Shown here one piece after another: positions 45,288 through 52,662 of a stretch of 64,000 nucleotides of DNA. The notes beneath the pieces are model-generated. The model made no database searches. It was not told the origin of the DNA and worked only from the letters and a program-made list of their open reading frames with translations. Origin of the DNA: Pasteurellaceae bacterium Orientalotternb1. Lineage in GTDB: Bacteria > Pseudomonadota > Gammaproteobacteria > Enterobacterales > Pasteurellaceae. The stretch covers positions 1,524,911-1,588,910 of the forward strand of contig CP015028.1 of assembly GCA_011455275.1 (NCBI GenBank). The letters run 5' to 3'. Every line of letters starts with the position of its first letter. Within the stretch, counting starts at the first letter, position 1. Made by a program: the position numbers and the translations under genes.

Positions 45288-45541
45288 TGGTTGTCCTTGT
45301 TATACAAGCTTATGAAATGGCGGAAGCCCCTGCCGCCAACAGGTAAATAAATTTCACATTGTCATTCTGCTTAATTTATTTATCATCATACGAAAATTGG
45401 GCAACGTCGTATTAAGCCCCAAACAGAAATCATCATTGTTTGACTACACAATGTCATCTGCATTTTGACGCTCGGTTGCAGATAACCGCCAAAAGAAAAA
45501 GGGGAGCTTAATGCTCCCGTGATAGCGGCTACTCCGCTATA
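45288..45541. other. Noncoding interval between lysis and packaging genes
   Basis: 254 bases without a supported gene. It holds the terminator of the lysis operon and AT-rich sequence. In HK97-like phages the cos site lies close to the HNH and terminase genes, so this gap or 44,432-44,566 is a candidate, but no cos motif was identified. Confidence 0.4.
45490..45518 (-). terminator. Intrinsic terminator after the lysis genes
   Basis: A stem GGGAGC / GCTCCC with a 5-base loop, and a T-rich tract on the minus strand just beyond the Rz1 stop. Confidence 0.75.
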
Positions 45542-45826
45542 CTATTTAAACCCGCCTTTGACCTGCGCCATCCATTCCCTGATGCCATCAACTTGACTCG
45601 CACACAAGTCTCGCTCGCCAGTCACTTTGATTAAATGCTCGATAGCATCGCCGTAGGTTGTGCCGCTAAATTCTGACCGCTCGCAAGGGATGGTGTAGGC
45701 TTGCGGCGGGTAGAGATACTCAATCTTTGCCCTTGTGGTGCAACCGCTTAATGCTATCAGTGACATCACTAGGCATAGCAGTGTTGGCACAAGGCTCTTT
45801 CTGTAAAATGATTCGGACTTTTTCAC
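45542..45826 (-). CDS. Outer-membrane spanin lipoprotein (Rz1-like)
   Basis: A 94-residue protein with lipobox LIALSGC (Cys near residue 29) followed by a short soluble part. It overlaps the end of the Rz gene by 107 bases in another frame. Confidence 0.83.
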   Translation of the reverse strand: MKKSESFYRKSLVPTLLCLVMSLIALSGCTTRAKIEYLYPPQAYTIPCERSEFSGTTYGDAIEHLIKVTGERDLCASQVDGIREWMAQVKGGFK

Positions 45827-46076
45827 GGGATTGCTCCGATTTTGCTTTTAGCTCATTTGCAATTCTTTGCTGTTTTTCGACCGCTTGTTGTTCGGCTATG
45901 AGTTGCTGATTCAACCGCTCTTGGTTCTGCTCAAGCTGTGAAATGGTTTGGGCTTGCGTCTGATTTTCGGCTTTTAAGCTAGATAAAACCTGACCCTGAA
46001 TCCATAACCACGAACCCAACCCCAAAATCACTGCGGCAAGTCCGCCATAGATTATTTGGTTAATCCTGCTAAACAT
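45720..46076 (-). CDS. Inner-membrane spanin (Rz-like)
   Basis: A 118-residue protein with one N-terminal membrane helix (IYGGLAAVILGLGSWLWI) and then a Gln-rich coiled coil. It overlaps the lysozyme gene by 25 bases. Third gene of the holin-lysozyme-Rz-Rz1 cluster. Confidence 0.85.
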   Translation of the reverse strand: MFSRINQIIYGGLAAVILGLGSWLWIQGQVLSSLKAENQTQAQTISQLEQNQERLNQQLIAEQQAVEKQQRIANELKAKSEQSREKVRIILQKEPCANTAMPSDVTDSIKRLHHKGKD

Positions 46077-46597
46077 AACGCCCGCTCTTTCTCTCGTCTG
46101 ATTTCTAACCCACGCAACTTACGACCGCCTGCGTAAACCCATTTCGATAGCTCATTGCACGCACCGACATAATCACCGTTGCGGATTTTACGGAACATCG
46201 TGGATTTGCGAGTTACTCCACAGCCCACATTAAAGGTCAGTGAAACTGCCGCATCAAATACGCCTTGCGGAATCCAATAGCCATTGGCAAAATTATTCAC
46301 ACATCGCTCGGCAATCTTAATATCGTTCTTCCAACGTTCTGCAATCTCTAAATCCGAATAGATTTTCTTCGGATCAATCGGCTCGCCACCTGCTTCAGTC
46401 GAACCAATCCCTACCGTCAGCACATCAGCGGGGCAAATATACGGGTCACGGCGACAACCTTCCGCATCGCCGATAATCGCCAACGCAGACGGACTCGTGC
46501 GAAACTCGCTGCCGAAATTCTGTGTCATCACACCAATAATGGCGGTTACTGAACAAACACCCGCGCCCCATTTACTTGCTGTTTTTAATCGGTTCAT
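46052..46597 (-). CDS. SAR-type endolysin (GH24 lysozyme)
   Basis: A 181-residue protein from ATG 46,597. An N-terminal weakly hydrophobic signal-arrest-release helix (WGAGVCSVTAIIGVM) precedes IIGDAEGCRRDPYICPADVLTVGIGST, holding the catalytic Glu and partner residues. It is related to the lysozyme part of the chimera in the P2-like remnant. It digests murein once released from the membrane. Confidence 0.9.
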   Translation of the reverse strand: MNRLKTASKWGAGVCSVTAIIGVMTQNFGSEFRTSPSALAIIGDAEGCRRDPYICPADVLTVGIGSTEAGGEPIDPKKIYSDLEIAERWKNDIKIAERCVNNFANGYWIPQGVFDAAVSLTFNVGCGVTRKSTMFRKIRNGDYVGACNELSKWVYAGGRKLRGLEIRREKERALCLAGLTK

Positions 46598-46871
46598 CAC
46601 GTAATCCCCTTTGTAATTGTTGCTTTTTCAGCTCGCCTAACTCTCTAAGCTGCTGCATTTCGAGCTGATGCTTTTCTTCCGCACGCTCTTCTTGGCGGCG
46701 TCTTACTTTGTGTTCTTGGAATTTGGAATACATATTGACTATCGCAGTTAGGATACCCAACGCCATACTGATAACCATCAGCGTTTGTTGGTCGCCCAAC
46801 CAAGCCAAAAATCCCGTCAATCCATTCCACGTATAGCTTTGCGTCCCTAAATCTTTCATAGCATTGTTCAT
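46572..46871 (-). CDS. Phage holin
   Basis: About 99 residues from ATG 46,871 (after GGTGGAG; a second ATG lies at 46,859). MNNAMKDLGTQSYTWNGLTGF precedes one clear membrane helix (TLMVISMALGILTAIVNMY) and a long charged tail rich in Arg, Glu and Gln. First gene of the lysis cluster, overlapping the endolysin. It releases or activates the SAR endolysin. Confidence 0.8.
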   Translation of the reverse strand: MNNAMKDLGTQSYTWNGLTGFLAWLGDQQTLMVISMALGILTAIVNMYSKFQEHKVRRRQEERAEEKHQLEMQQLRELGELKKQQLQRGLRDEPIKNSK

Positions 46872-46897
46872 ACTCCACCCCGCTTTTTCGAGGCAAT

Positions 46898-46928
46898 AAA
46901 AAACCGCCTGCAACGCTATGCAAGCGGT
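46898..46928 (-). terminator. Terminator between bacteriocin and lysis genes
   Basis: ACCGCCTGCA / TGCAAGCGGT form an imperfect 10-bp stem with a T run on the minus strand. One arm is an uptake signal-like sequence. It lies upstream of the holin start, so the lysis genes need readthrough, antitermination or a further promoter. Confidence 0.7.
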
Positions 46929-46977
46929 CTGATTTTGACTAAAATTTGCAATTATCCACTACATAAAAGGAAGAAAA

Positions 46978-47343
46978 ATGACAATACCATTCTATAAAAA
47001 ACGTCCGCAATGGTGGATTAAATTACTAAACATTTTTCATATTACTGAAAAGCAATACTGGACAATTTTCACTTATACCATCATTCTTATTATCTCTGCC
47101 CTTTTACTCGAAAACCACGTATTTAATTCACATATAAATGACTGCTTATTTTATTATGCGATCATTTCTTCTATTACAACACCCTTTGGACACTATTGGA
47201 TTCAATATACTCTCCACAATAATTTAGCAGACGACTGGTTTAAAAACTTTCTGGTTAATGAACAAGCCGTCTGGATTTTATCTGCGTTAGCATCTCCATT
47301 TATCTTTATAGGCGTTTTACTTAGATATTATTTTACGAAATAA
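46978..47343 (+). CDS. Probable bacteriocin immunity protein (membrane)
   Basis: A 121-residue protein with an AAGGAAG site and three hydrophobic helices (about residues 30-47, 56-80 and 93-117). It is encoded on the opposite strand to the pore-forming bacteriocin and its 3' end overlaps that gene by 16 bases. Immunity genes of pore-forming colicins have this size, membrane topology and antiparallel position. Family identity is inferred from context, not from sequence similarity. Confidence 0.65.
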   Translation: MTIPFYKKRPQWWIKLLNIFHITEKQYWTIFTYTIILIISALLLENHVFNSHINDCLFYYAIISSITTPFGHYWIQYTLHNNLADDWFKNFLVNEQAVWILSALASPFIFIGVLLRYYFTK

Positions 47344-48377
47344 GTAGACATTTTAGATTGAATGCCAAGCCAAAAACTTTCATCGAGATAGTGAGAGGCT
47401 ACTACACCTAATGCGGCAACAACGAATGCAGTCGGTAAAGAACTAGCTACAATCCCAAGACTTACTATACTACCAATTAACATACCTGCACCTAAAGCAC
47501 TAATTTTTGCCCCAAATTCTCTCCAGTTTTTACTTTTTTGTGCTTGATTAAAAGATTTAACTAAGTCAGCTAATTCCAACATTTTTCCTAAAACACCAAA
47601 CGTTTTTGAAAAAGTGTGTAATTTTTTAGCACTTTCTTTTAATTGAGCTGCATTATTTAATTTAACAAAATCATCAAGCAACTTTTGGTCACTTTTTGAA
47701 ATCATAAACTTCTTGCCTTGCATAAATTTATTATAACGAACTTGAGCCATATTGACACGTGAAGGATTATAGCTAAAGCTTTTGGCTAGTTTTTGATAAT
47801 CCGTTGCTAGCTGTTTATCAATCTTCTTCTCATACAACTCTTTATATCCATCTAAAACACTATTTACAGCATCGTAATGCTCACGCAAATGATGTTTTTC
47901 TGGCGCTTTTGCTTGTTTCAATAAATAAGACTCCACAGAAATAGCTGCCATATTCAATTGAGAATCGCCAACAATAGGATTTAACAAATAGTGATGGGTT
48001 TGAGTAAGAACACCTTCCCAGTCTCCATTTTTGGCTTGCGTCTCTACCATTCTCCAAATCTTATCTTTTCTACGTCTAACTCCCCCTCTCCATCTAATAT
48101 CTTTCCCCTGAGACTGCGCAATAATTCTTGCGGCAGATTTAATTGCATCAGAATCACTTTTAGTCAATGACACTTTGCTACTATTGATTGCATGGTTTGA
48201 GCTACTTATAGATGGTTTATCACTATCATCACGCCCACCAAGATCGGTTTCCTTTTCGTATCTAGAATCAATATCCTCTTTCTCTTTAGGCTCACAGTGC
48301 GTTGGATCTTTAGATTCTAATGTATTCTTATCTGCACATACTGTTATTAGGTCAAGCTCATCTATTTTATTTGACAT
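47328..48377 (-). CDS. Pore-forming colicin-like bacteriocin
   Basis: A 349-residue protein. The N-terminal ~60 residues are polar and Ser/Asp-rich and contain ELDLITVCA at residues 7-15, resembling a TonB box. A middle region (about residues 75-150) follows. The C-terminal ~195 residues match the pattern of colicin channel domains: amphipathic helices (YKELYEKKIDKQLATDYQKLAKSF, then YNKFMQGKKFMISKSD), then a long hydrophobic hairpin (about 294-328) and a closing DESFWLGIQSK, like the LIDESF / FIDKN end of colicins. It would depolarise the inner membrane of related cells. A minus-strand terminator and a consensus -35 promoter precede it; the phage lysis cassette follows it. Confidence 0.75.
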   Translation of the reverse strand: MSNKIDELDLITVCADKNTLESKDPTHCEPKEKEDIDSRYEKETDLGGRDDSDKPSISSSNHAINSSKVSLTKSDSDAIKSAARIIAQSQGKDIRWRGGVRRRKDKIWRMVETQAKNGDWEGVLTQTHHYLLNPIVGDSQLNMAAISVESYLLKQAKAPEKHHLREHYDAVNSVLDGYKELYEKKIDKQLATDYQKLAKSFSYNPSRVNMAQVRYNKFMQGKKFMISKSDQKLLDDFVKLNNAAQLKESAKKLHTFSKTFGVLGKMLELADLVKSFNQAQKSKNWREFGAKISALGAGMLIGSIVSLGIVASSLPTAFVVAALGVVASHYLDESFWLGIQSKMSTYFVK

Positions 48378-48401
48378 AAAAACCCCTTTATTTTATCCAA
48401 T

Positions 48402-48430
48402 AAAAAAACCCCGACCGTTTCCGATCAGGG
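48402..48430 (-). terminator. Terminator upstream of the bacteriocin gene
   Basis: A 9-bp stem (CCCTGATCGG pairing with CGGTCGGGG, with G-U pairs) around an AAA loop, followed by seven T on the minus strand. It lies between the promoter at 48,484-48,512 and the bacteriocin ATG, like lambda tR' after pR'. Confidence 0.75.
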
Positions 48431-48483
48431 CTGTGAAAATTCTTTCGCTTTCGCTCGCTTATACGAGTTGCAAGCATAGCTGA

Positions 48484-48512
48484 AATGTACCTGTTTTAGT
48501 GTACACTGTCAA
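48484..48512 (-). promoter_or_regulatory. Candidate late promoter (pR'-like) with LexA-box-like overlap
   Basis: Minus-strand TTGACA, 17-base spacer, then TACATT (four of six matches). The spacer contains CTG-N10-CAC (491-506 within the 48,4xx-48,5xx block, plus-strand sense), one mismatch from the LexA core CTG-N10-CAG. Confidence 0.5.
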
Positions 48513-48595
48513 TCACTTTTTAATCAGTTAAACCGCCAACGCCAAAAACCGCTTGTAACCAGTACAAGCGGTCAGATTTTGGGAATTTTTTGCAA

Positions 48596-49258
48596 TTAGA
48601 AGTTCGTATGAACTAGGCGTTTTGGCTCTTCGAGCAAGCTCAACATTCCTTTGACAAACATTATCCGCTCGCTTTTTGCGTGGACAAACTTGCGAGCTTT
48701 TTCGAGTGCTTGTTTGGTTGGCATATGGAGGTTGTAGATGTAATGCCCGCCGATTTCATTGTCGATTTGTCTTGCAAGGTGCGGGGCTTTGGTGCGAAGT
48801 TTTTCGCCCATATCGTACGCTCCGTTGAGTGAGTGGAACAGATTGACGATGATATGTAAGGCTTCTTCGTCTTGCTCAACATCTGCAAGCGGTAAGTTCC
48901 GCTGATTATTTTGCAAATACTGCCCTGTTTTGCGAATTTGTGGCAAAACTTCGGCTGTTACCCATTTTCTGAAACGGTGTGGCACTGATCCTTTTTTCAC
49001 GGCATCACGACAACGTAGGATTAATGTGTACATTCCGCTTTCGCTGACAATTGCAAGTTCTTGTTCTCCACCAAGGGTGTAAGTTGAACTTACTCCCTTT
49101 TCATCATCGTCTAATGCTAATAAAGCCATTCGAGAATTGGATAAATTAAGAGCTTCACAAAGATCTTTAGCAATAAACCAAGGTTCATTATTGATTGTGA
49201 TTACACGAATGGCGGCATTTTCAAAGTTGAAGGCTGAGAGTTGAGTTGATTGAGACAT
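48596..49258 (-). CDS. BRO-N domain antirepressor-like protein
   Basis: A 220-residue protein with an AGGAG site. The Bro-N domain spans about residues 10-110 (IRVITINNEPWFIAKDLCEALN, then ESGMYTLILRCRDA and FRKWVTAEVLPQIRKTGQY). The C-terminal half is helical and unassigned. Phage Bro-N proteins act as antirepressors or DNA-binding regulators. Its leader carries a C4-like antisense RNA unit. Confidence 0.85.
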   Translation of the reverse strand: MSQSTQLSAFNFENAAIRVITINNEPWFIAKDLCEALNLSNSRMALLALDDDEKGVSSTYTLGGEQELAIVSESGMYTLILRCRDAVKKGSVPHRFRKWVTAEVLPQIRKTGQYLQNNQRNLPLADVEQDEEALHIIVNLFHSLNGAYDMGEKLRTKAPHLARQIDNEIGGHYIYNLHMPTKQALEKARKFVHAKSERIMFVKGMLSLLEEPKRLVHTNF

Positions 49259-49278
49259 AGTCTGCTCCTGTATTTTTA

Positions 49279-49344
49279 TTTTCGAAGTTTTCCGACTCTA
49301 AGTTTAACTTAGGGTCGCCGAGAGGTTCGAAAACCGAAACACAG
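49279..49344 (-). promoter_or_regulatory. C4-like target region in the BRO-N leader
   Basis: On the minus strand, CTGTGTTT (49,337-49,344) and GGTTTTCGA (49,327-49,335) match the upstream small RNA in antisense and in collinear order. A TTCGAAAA copy (49,279-49,286), which can instead pair with TTTTCGAA, lies just upstream of the AGGAG site. Confidence 0.65.
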
Positions 49345-49454
49345 TACGGTCGGGATTATTCCCCTTTCGGGTATTGTATTCTCCGCCCTCTCGACATTGA
49401 GTTTTCCAAATCCTTTTTTAATGATCAGAAAAAGGATCTGTAAAATTTAGACAT

Positions 49455-49519
49455 AAAAAAACCGCTTGTCTGACGGGTGCGGAATACCGCTGTGTTTTTT
49501 TAAGGTTTCGACGCCTATG
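49455..49519 (-). ncRNA. C4-like antisense small RNA (copy A)
   Basis: About 65 nt from the predicted start near 49,519. A short hairpin displays TCGAAACC, followed by AAACACAG; both blocks are complementary to the target 150 nt downstream. It ends with CCGC / GCGG and seven T. The layout matches the P1 C4 RNA. A search with a C4 covariance model would decide. Confidence 0.6.
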
Positions 49520-49525
49520 GGATGG

Positions 49526-49554
49526 ATGATAAAAAAATCCCCTTGGGGTGTCAA
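49526..49554 (-). promoter_or_regulatory. Promoter of small RNA A / BRO-N transcript
   Basis: TTGACA, exactly 17 bases, TATCAT on the minus strand. The -35 box lies inside the terminator of the preceding gene. Confidence 0.75.
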
Positions 49555-49560
49555 GGGGAT
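49531..49560 (-). terminator. Intrinsic terminator overlapping a promoter
   Basis: ATCCCCTTG pairs with CAAGGGGAT, followed by seven T on the minus strand. It contains the stop codon of the upstream gene in its first arm. Confidence 0.85.
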
Positions 49561-49985
49561 TTGTAATTATTAAGTTGTTCTAGTTGGGATTTACCTAAAT
49601 TAAAGAATTGAGCCTCTGCTTTTTCAATTAATTCAGGGATAAGGCTGTCGATTCTCTCGTGAGCATCTGGATGAATAATATCAAGAATACGCACATAATC
49701 AGGACAAAGCCAATGACGCAGAAAAACCACAAAATTATTAGAAGTGCGAGATTGCCCTTTAGGTTTCCGCCAAGAAGATGAGTTTAGTTCAGCTTCTGAA
49801 AGGGCAATATGCAATTTAGATAACTTATACTGTTTCGCTAAAGGGTGATTATCTAAACCACTATAATGCCCAAGAAAATTAGGATATATTTCTGCGTTAG
49901 TTTCTAGGACGACTGCAACACCTTGTGCAATCTTATCAATTGAAGGGAAGTTAATTAAATCATCATTCACTGATACATAAATCAT
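49551..49985 (-). CDS. Unknown protein, second of a two-gene unit
   Basis: A 144-residue soluble protein with no recognised domain. It contains a Trp/His-rich middle (NFVVFLRHWLCPDYVRILDIIHPDAHER). It overlaps the upstream gene by 4 bases (ATGA), and its stop lies in a terminator. The base composition is more AT-rich than the flanking phage genes. Confidence 0.55.
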   Translation of the reverse strand: MIYVSVNDDLINFPSIDKIAQGVAVVLETNAEIYPNFLGHYSGLDNHPLAKQYKLSKLHIALSEAELNSSSWRKPKGQSRTSNNFVVFLRHWLCPDYVRILDIIHPDAHERIDSLIPELIEKAEAQFFNLGKSQLEQLNNYKSP

Positions 49986-50500
49986 CTTACTGCACGATCC
50001 TTAGCAGCTTGATTGATTCTCGCAAGTTCAGTTGCAGACATTTCCAAACCATCTAAACGTACCACTTTTACTAAATTAAGTTTTTCCTTAACTCTAGCGA
50101 TAGAATGATCTAGCTCGACAATGCTATTGGTATAAGCTCTATATTGTGTTCTAAACTCATTCATAATCCGCTTTTCGTGTTTATCTACTAGAATAGTTGA
50201 ATTGAAATCTAATAAATCACGGATTACAGATAAAATTTGGAACTGCATTAGACTGATTTTAAACTTATCTTGCACCAAACGAGCATTTAATTGATTAATT
50301 TTTTGAGAGAGTTCCAGAACCTTATCAAATAGCTCTTTTACTGATTTATCATCTACTTTAGTTACAAGCGAGCGAACCAAACTCACAGACTCTCGCACAT
50401 TTTCGAATTGTGTTGTACCAGTGTCTTTTGCAATAGCATTACCTGTTATCGCAGCTAATAAGCTCGCCGCTGTTGTGAACTTTTGTATCGCTTTTTTCAT
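49982..50500 (-). CDS. Unknown protein with a signal-peptide-like start
   Basis: A 172-residue protein. The N-terminus MKKAIQKFTTAASLLAAITG, then NAIAKD, looks like a cleavable signal peptide. The rest is helical and rich in Val, Leu and charged residues (a coiled-coil type). It is coupled to the gene after it and AT-rich. A lysogenic-conversion or exclusion role is possible but not shown. Confidence 0.55.
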   Translation of the reverse strand: MKKAIQKFTTAASLLAAITGNAIAKDTGTTQFENVRESVSLVRSLVTKVDDKSVKELFDKVLELSQKINQLNARLVQDKFKISLMQFQILSVIRDLLDFNSTILVDKHEKRIMNEFRTQYRAYTNSIVELDHSIARVKEKLNLVKVVRLDGLEMSATELARINQAAKDRAVR

Positions 50501-50568
50501 TTATGCTATAACCTAGAGTAAATTTAGATGAAAATAGTAGCCAATAATGACCAAGATGTAAAGTTTAA

Positions 50569-50922
50569 CTACAACATAGCTCCAATTACAGTCCCCGCCA
50601 CTTGCTTTATCACATCAAAGGATAAATCAAGACTTTTACTTTGCACCGTTCGTTTAACTTTGTTCCATACACGATCATTTCGGATTTTGTCTAAAAATTC
50701 GTGTCCTTGCCAAGTAAGCGATAAGGCTGAATAATCTATCTCGTCAATGCCGCTGTTATCCGCAACTGTAATCAAGCCTGCTTGTGCCATAATGTTGTAG
50801 TGATAAGCAACGGTATAGCGGTCAAATCCACGTATATCTTCCGAGCTCAATTCGCTTTCAATATCGGCTTTTTCTTCCAGTTTAATGAGTATTTTCCGAA
50901 TCAAATCCCAATTACGCTTCAT
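50569..50922 (-). CDS. DUF2513 family protein
   Basis: A 117-residue protein. MKRNWDLIRKILIKLEEKAD, YHYNIMAQAGLI and LTWQGHEFLDKIRNDRVW are the conserved blocks of DUF2513, a small winged-helix-like family frequent in prophage regulatory regions. The function is unknown. Confidence 0.85.
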   Translation of the reverse strand: MKRNWDLIRKILIKLEEKADIESELSSEDIRGFDRYTVAYHYNIMAQAGLITVADNSGIDEIDYSALSLTWQGHEFLDKIRNDRVWNKVKRTVQSKSLDLSFDVIKQVAGTVIGAML

Positions 50923-50939
50923 ATCATCTCCCGTACATA

Positions 50940-51326
50940 TTAAAGTCGAACCTTAACCAAACCACTCCCGAATATCGAGCCTTCCATAAAACTTTTAGCG
51001 GCATTGAGCCGTTCGTGGTAAGTTTTTGGGGAAATGCCTATCGTCTCACAAATCACTTTTCGCTCCTGTCGCTGCAAGAAAACTGCCATTAACACCTGAT
51101 AAGCATCAAAATTGCGATCGTGCAGCACTTTCACCGCTTCATCAATCCGCACATAAGTACGTTCGTCCAATTCGTTTATCGAAAAACGAGTAACTTGGTT
51201 TGCCGATTCCCGCATAAACGACTGCAAAAACGGATAACCCTTACACCCTTTCTCACTCGCCCAACGGCGAACCCACGTCATCAACACATCATCAATACGG
51301 GCATTTAACTGAATTTCACACGGCAT
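50940..51326 (-). CDS. Putative antiterminator Q-like late regulator
   Basis: A 128-residue protein. A C-terminal helix-turn-helix region resembling sigma region 4 (LQRQERKVICETIGISPKTYHERLNAAKSF) follows a helical N-terminus (DDVLMTWVRRWASEKGCKGYPFLQSF). Size, position after RusA and upstream of the lysis region, and this helix pattern fit the Q family that lets polymerase pass the late terminators. Confirmation needs a profile search. Confidence 0.6.
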   Translation of the reverse strand: MPCEIQLNARIDDVLMTWVRRWASEKGCKGYPFLQSFMRESANQVTRFSINELDERTYVRIDEAVKVLHDRNFDAYQVLMAVFLQRQERKVICETIGISPKTYHERLNAAKSFMEGSIFGSGLVKVRL

Positions 51327-51675
51327 TCTTATACTCCTTCATTTCCACAATCACCTTACCGCCTTTTACGGCTTCGTGTTTTTCCGCCACTAACTTATAA
51401 ATCAAACTATCATCAGCAATCACACCCGATTTGGTTAGACCGTCCAACAACGCTTTGAAAATGTTATCAATATCCCGCTTGCGGTTATCGGGTGGATAAA
51501 TATCCACTTTTAGCATAACCTTGCTGGTAAACGGCTTCACTTTTGCTATTTTTACCGCCAAACTGACCGCTTGCTGATAGGCTTTGCCTTGTGCCGTCAC
51601 ATAATGAATACCGCCACGAGTATGTTTCCAGTAATGGTTTACTGTTGGCGGATAGGGTAATTCGAGTTTAATCAT
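51316..51675 (-). CDS. rusA: Holliday junction resolvase RusA
   Basis: A 119-residue protein from ATG 51,675. LPYPPTVNHYWKHTRGG is the N-terminal RusA motif, and PDNRKRDIDNIFKALLDGL carries the catalytic aspartates. It resolves branched DNA before packaging. Part of the nin-like region, overlapping the Q-like gene by 11 bases. Confidence 0.93.
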   Translation of the reverse strand: MIKLELPYPPTVNHYWKHTRGGIHYVTAQGKAYQQAVSLAVKIAKVKPFTSKVMLKVDIYPPDNRKRDIDNIFKALLDGLTKSGVIADDSLIYKLVAEKHEAVKGGKVIVEMKEYKNAV

Positions 51676-51820
51676 TAAATCCCCCAGCACAACGCCGCCA
51701 AGCTCAACATTCCCAATAGTTCATCTTTTCTCTCGTTCATTTTTCTCTCATTGCTGCACACTTGCAATGTGCATTTGTTTAGTTTAAAATAGCCATACTA
51801 CTGATTCACAAGGTAAGATA

Positions 51821-52122
51821 ATGTTTAACCTGAACGCCACTTTCGAGATGATTACCTTTACCGTTTTTTCCAATATGGTGAAAGCCATCGCAATATCCCA
51901 GCGAACTTAACCAAAGTATTAGCTCGCAAACTGGATATGATTAATGCAGCAGAGAACATCAACGATTTACGCTCACCGCCAGCTAATCATCTTGAGCTGC
52001 TCGAACCAAAAGAGAACAAACTCTACTCAATCCGAGTAAACAAACAGTACCGCCTGATTTTCAAATTTGAGAATGGCGAACTCTCAAACTTATATTTAGA
52101 TCCACATACTTACAACGTATAG
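51821..52122 (+). pseudogene. HigB-type toxin, frameshifted
   Basis: The ATG at 51,821 encodes MFNLNATF, then falls out of frame. The continuation YRFFQYGESHRNIPANLTKV, then NDLRSPPANHLELLEPKEN and YSIRVNKQYRLIFKF, is a full HigB/RelE fold in the next frame. Adding one T in the run at 51,841-51,843 restores a continuous ~100-residue toxin. An internal ATG at 51,937 would make only a truncated product. The toxin is likely dead, or silenced by a phase-variable run, while the antitoxin is intact. Confidence 0.75.
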
Positions 52123-52131
52123 GAGCAAACA

Positions 52132-52461
52132 ATGTCAGCAATGCAACGCAAACCTACTTCCGTTGGCGAAATCCTCCAAGAAGAATTTCTTGAGCCACTT
52201 AATCTCAAAGTCGGTGATTTAGCTCAAATTCTTGATGTGCATCGCAACACCGCCAGCAACATCATCAACAACAGCTCACGCATCACCCTTGAAATGGCAG
52301 TGAAACTGGCAAAAGCCTTCAGCACATCACCTGAATTTTGGCTCAACCTACAAACCAATGTGGATTTATGGGAACTCAACCATAACAACCGCTTTCAACA
52401 AAGCCTAGCTAGAGTACAAGTTGCAAATAATTGGCAAGGTTCATCGGTCTTTGCAATATAA
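52132..52461 (+). CDS. higA: HigA-type antitoxin
   Basis: A 109-residue protein. The opening VGEILQEEFLEPLNLKVGDLAQILDVHRNTASNII holds the helix-turn-helix, and KLAKAFSTSPEFWLNLQTNVDLW is the conserved C-terminal block of the HigA/VapI family. It follows the broken toxin by 9 bases. Confidence 0.9.
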   Translation: MSAMQRKPTSVGEILQEEFLEPLNLKVGDLAQILDVHRNTASNIINNSSRITLEMAVKLAKAFSTSPEFWLNLQTNVDLWELNHNNRFQQSLARVQVANNWQGSSVFAI

Positions 52462-52464
52462 CTT

Positions 52465-52507
52465 CCCCCTACGCTCAACAGCTCCCCTGATTGGGCGTAG
52501 GAATTTC
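52465..52507 (+). repeat. Direct repeat, left copy flanking HicAB
   Basis: A 43-base sequence beginning CCCCCTACGCT and containing an inverted repeat CCTACGC / GCGTAGG. About 40 of 44 positions match the copy at 53,327-53,370. This copy lacks the TTGACA found in the right one. Confidence 0.8.
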
Positions 52508-52602
52508 CTCCAACGTAATCACTCTTTTTCCCTTTCCTCTCTTTTATATTGTTCATTTTTCTCCTTTTGAATAAAAATAACCACAAATAACCACTTTTAT
52601 TC

Positions 52603-52631
52603 TTGACAATATAACCACTAATAACTACAAT
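52603..52631 (+). promoter_or_regulatory. Promoter of HicAB with ATAACCAC repeats
   Basis: TTGACA, 17 bases, TACAAT, followed by hicA at 52,663. ATAACCAC or a close variant recurs several times between 52,578 and 52,627, a likely operator for HicB. Confidence 0.75.
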
Positions 52632-52662
52632 ACAATCATTGATTAACAACAACGGAGTCATT

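Noticed and set aside
45288-45541. A cos site for the siphovirus prophage.
   Set aside because: Position is plausible but no recognisable cos sequence could be identified, so it was not annotated.
52578-52631. ATAACCAC repeats as a CRISPR array.
   Set aside because: Units are 8 bases, irregularly spaced and sit over the hicAB promoter; they fit an operator. No CRISPR array was seen in the window.
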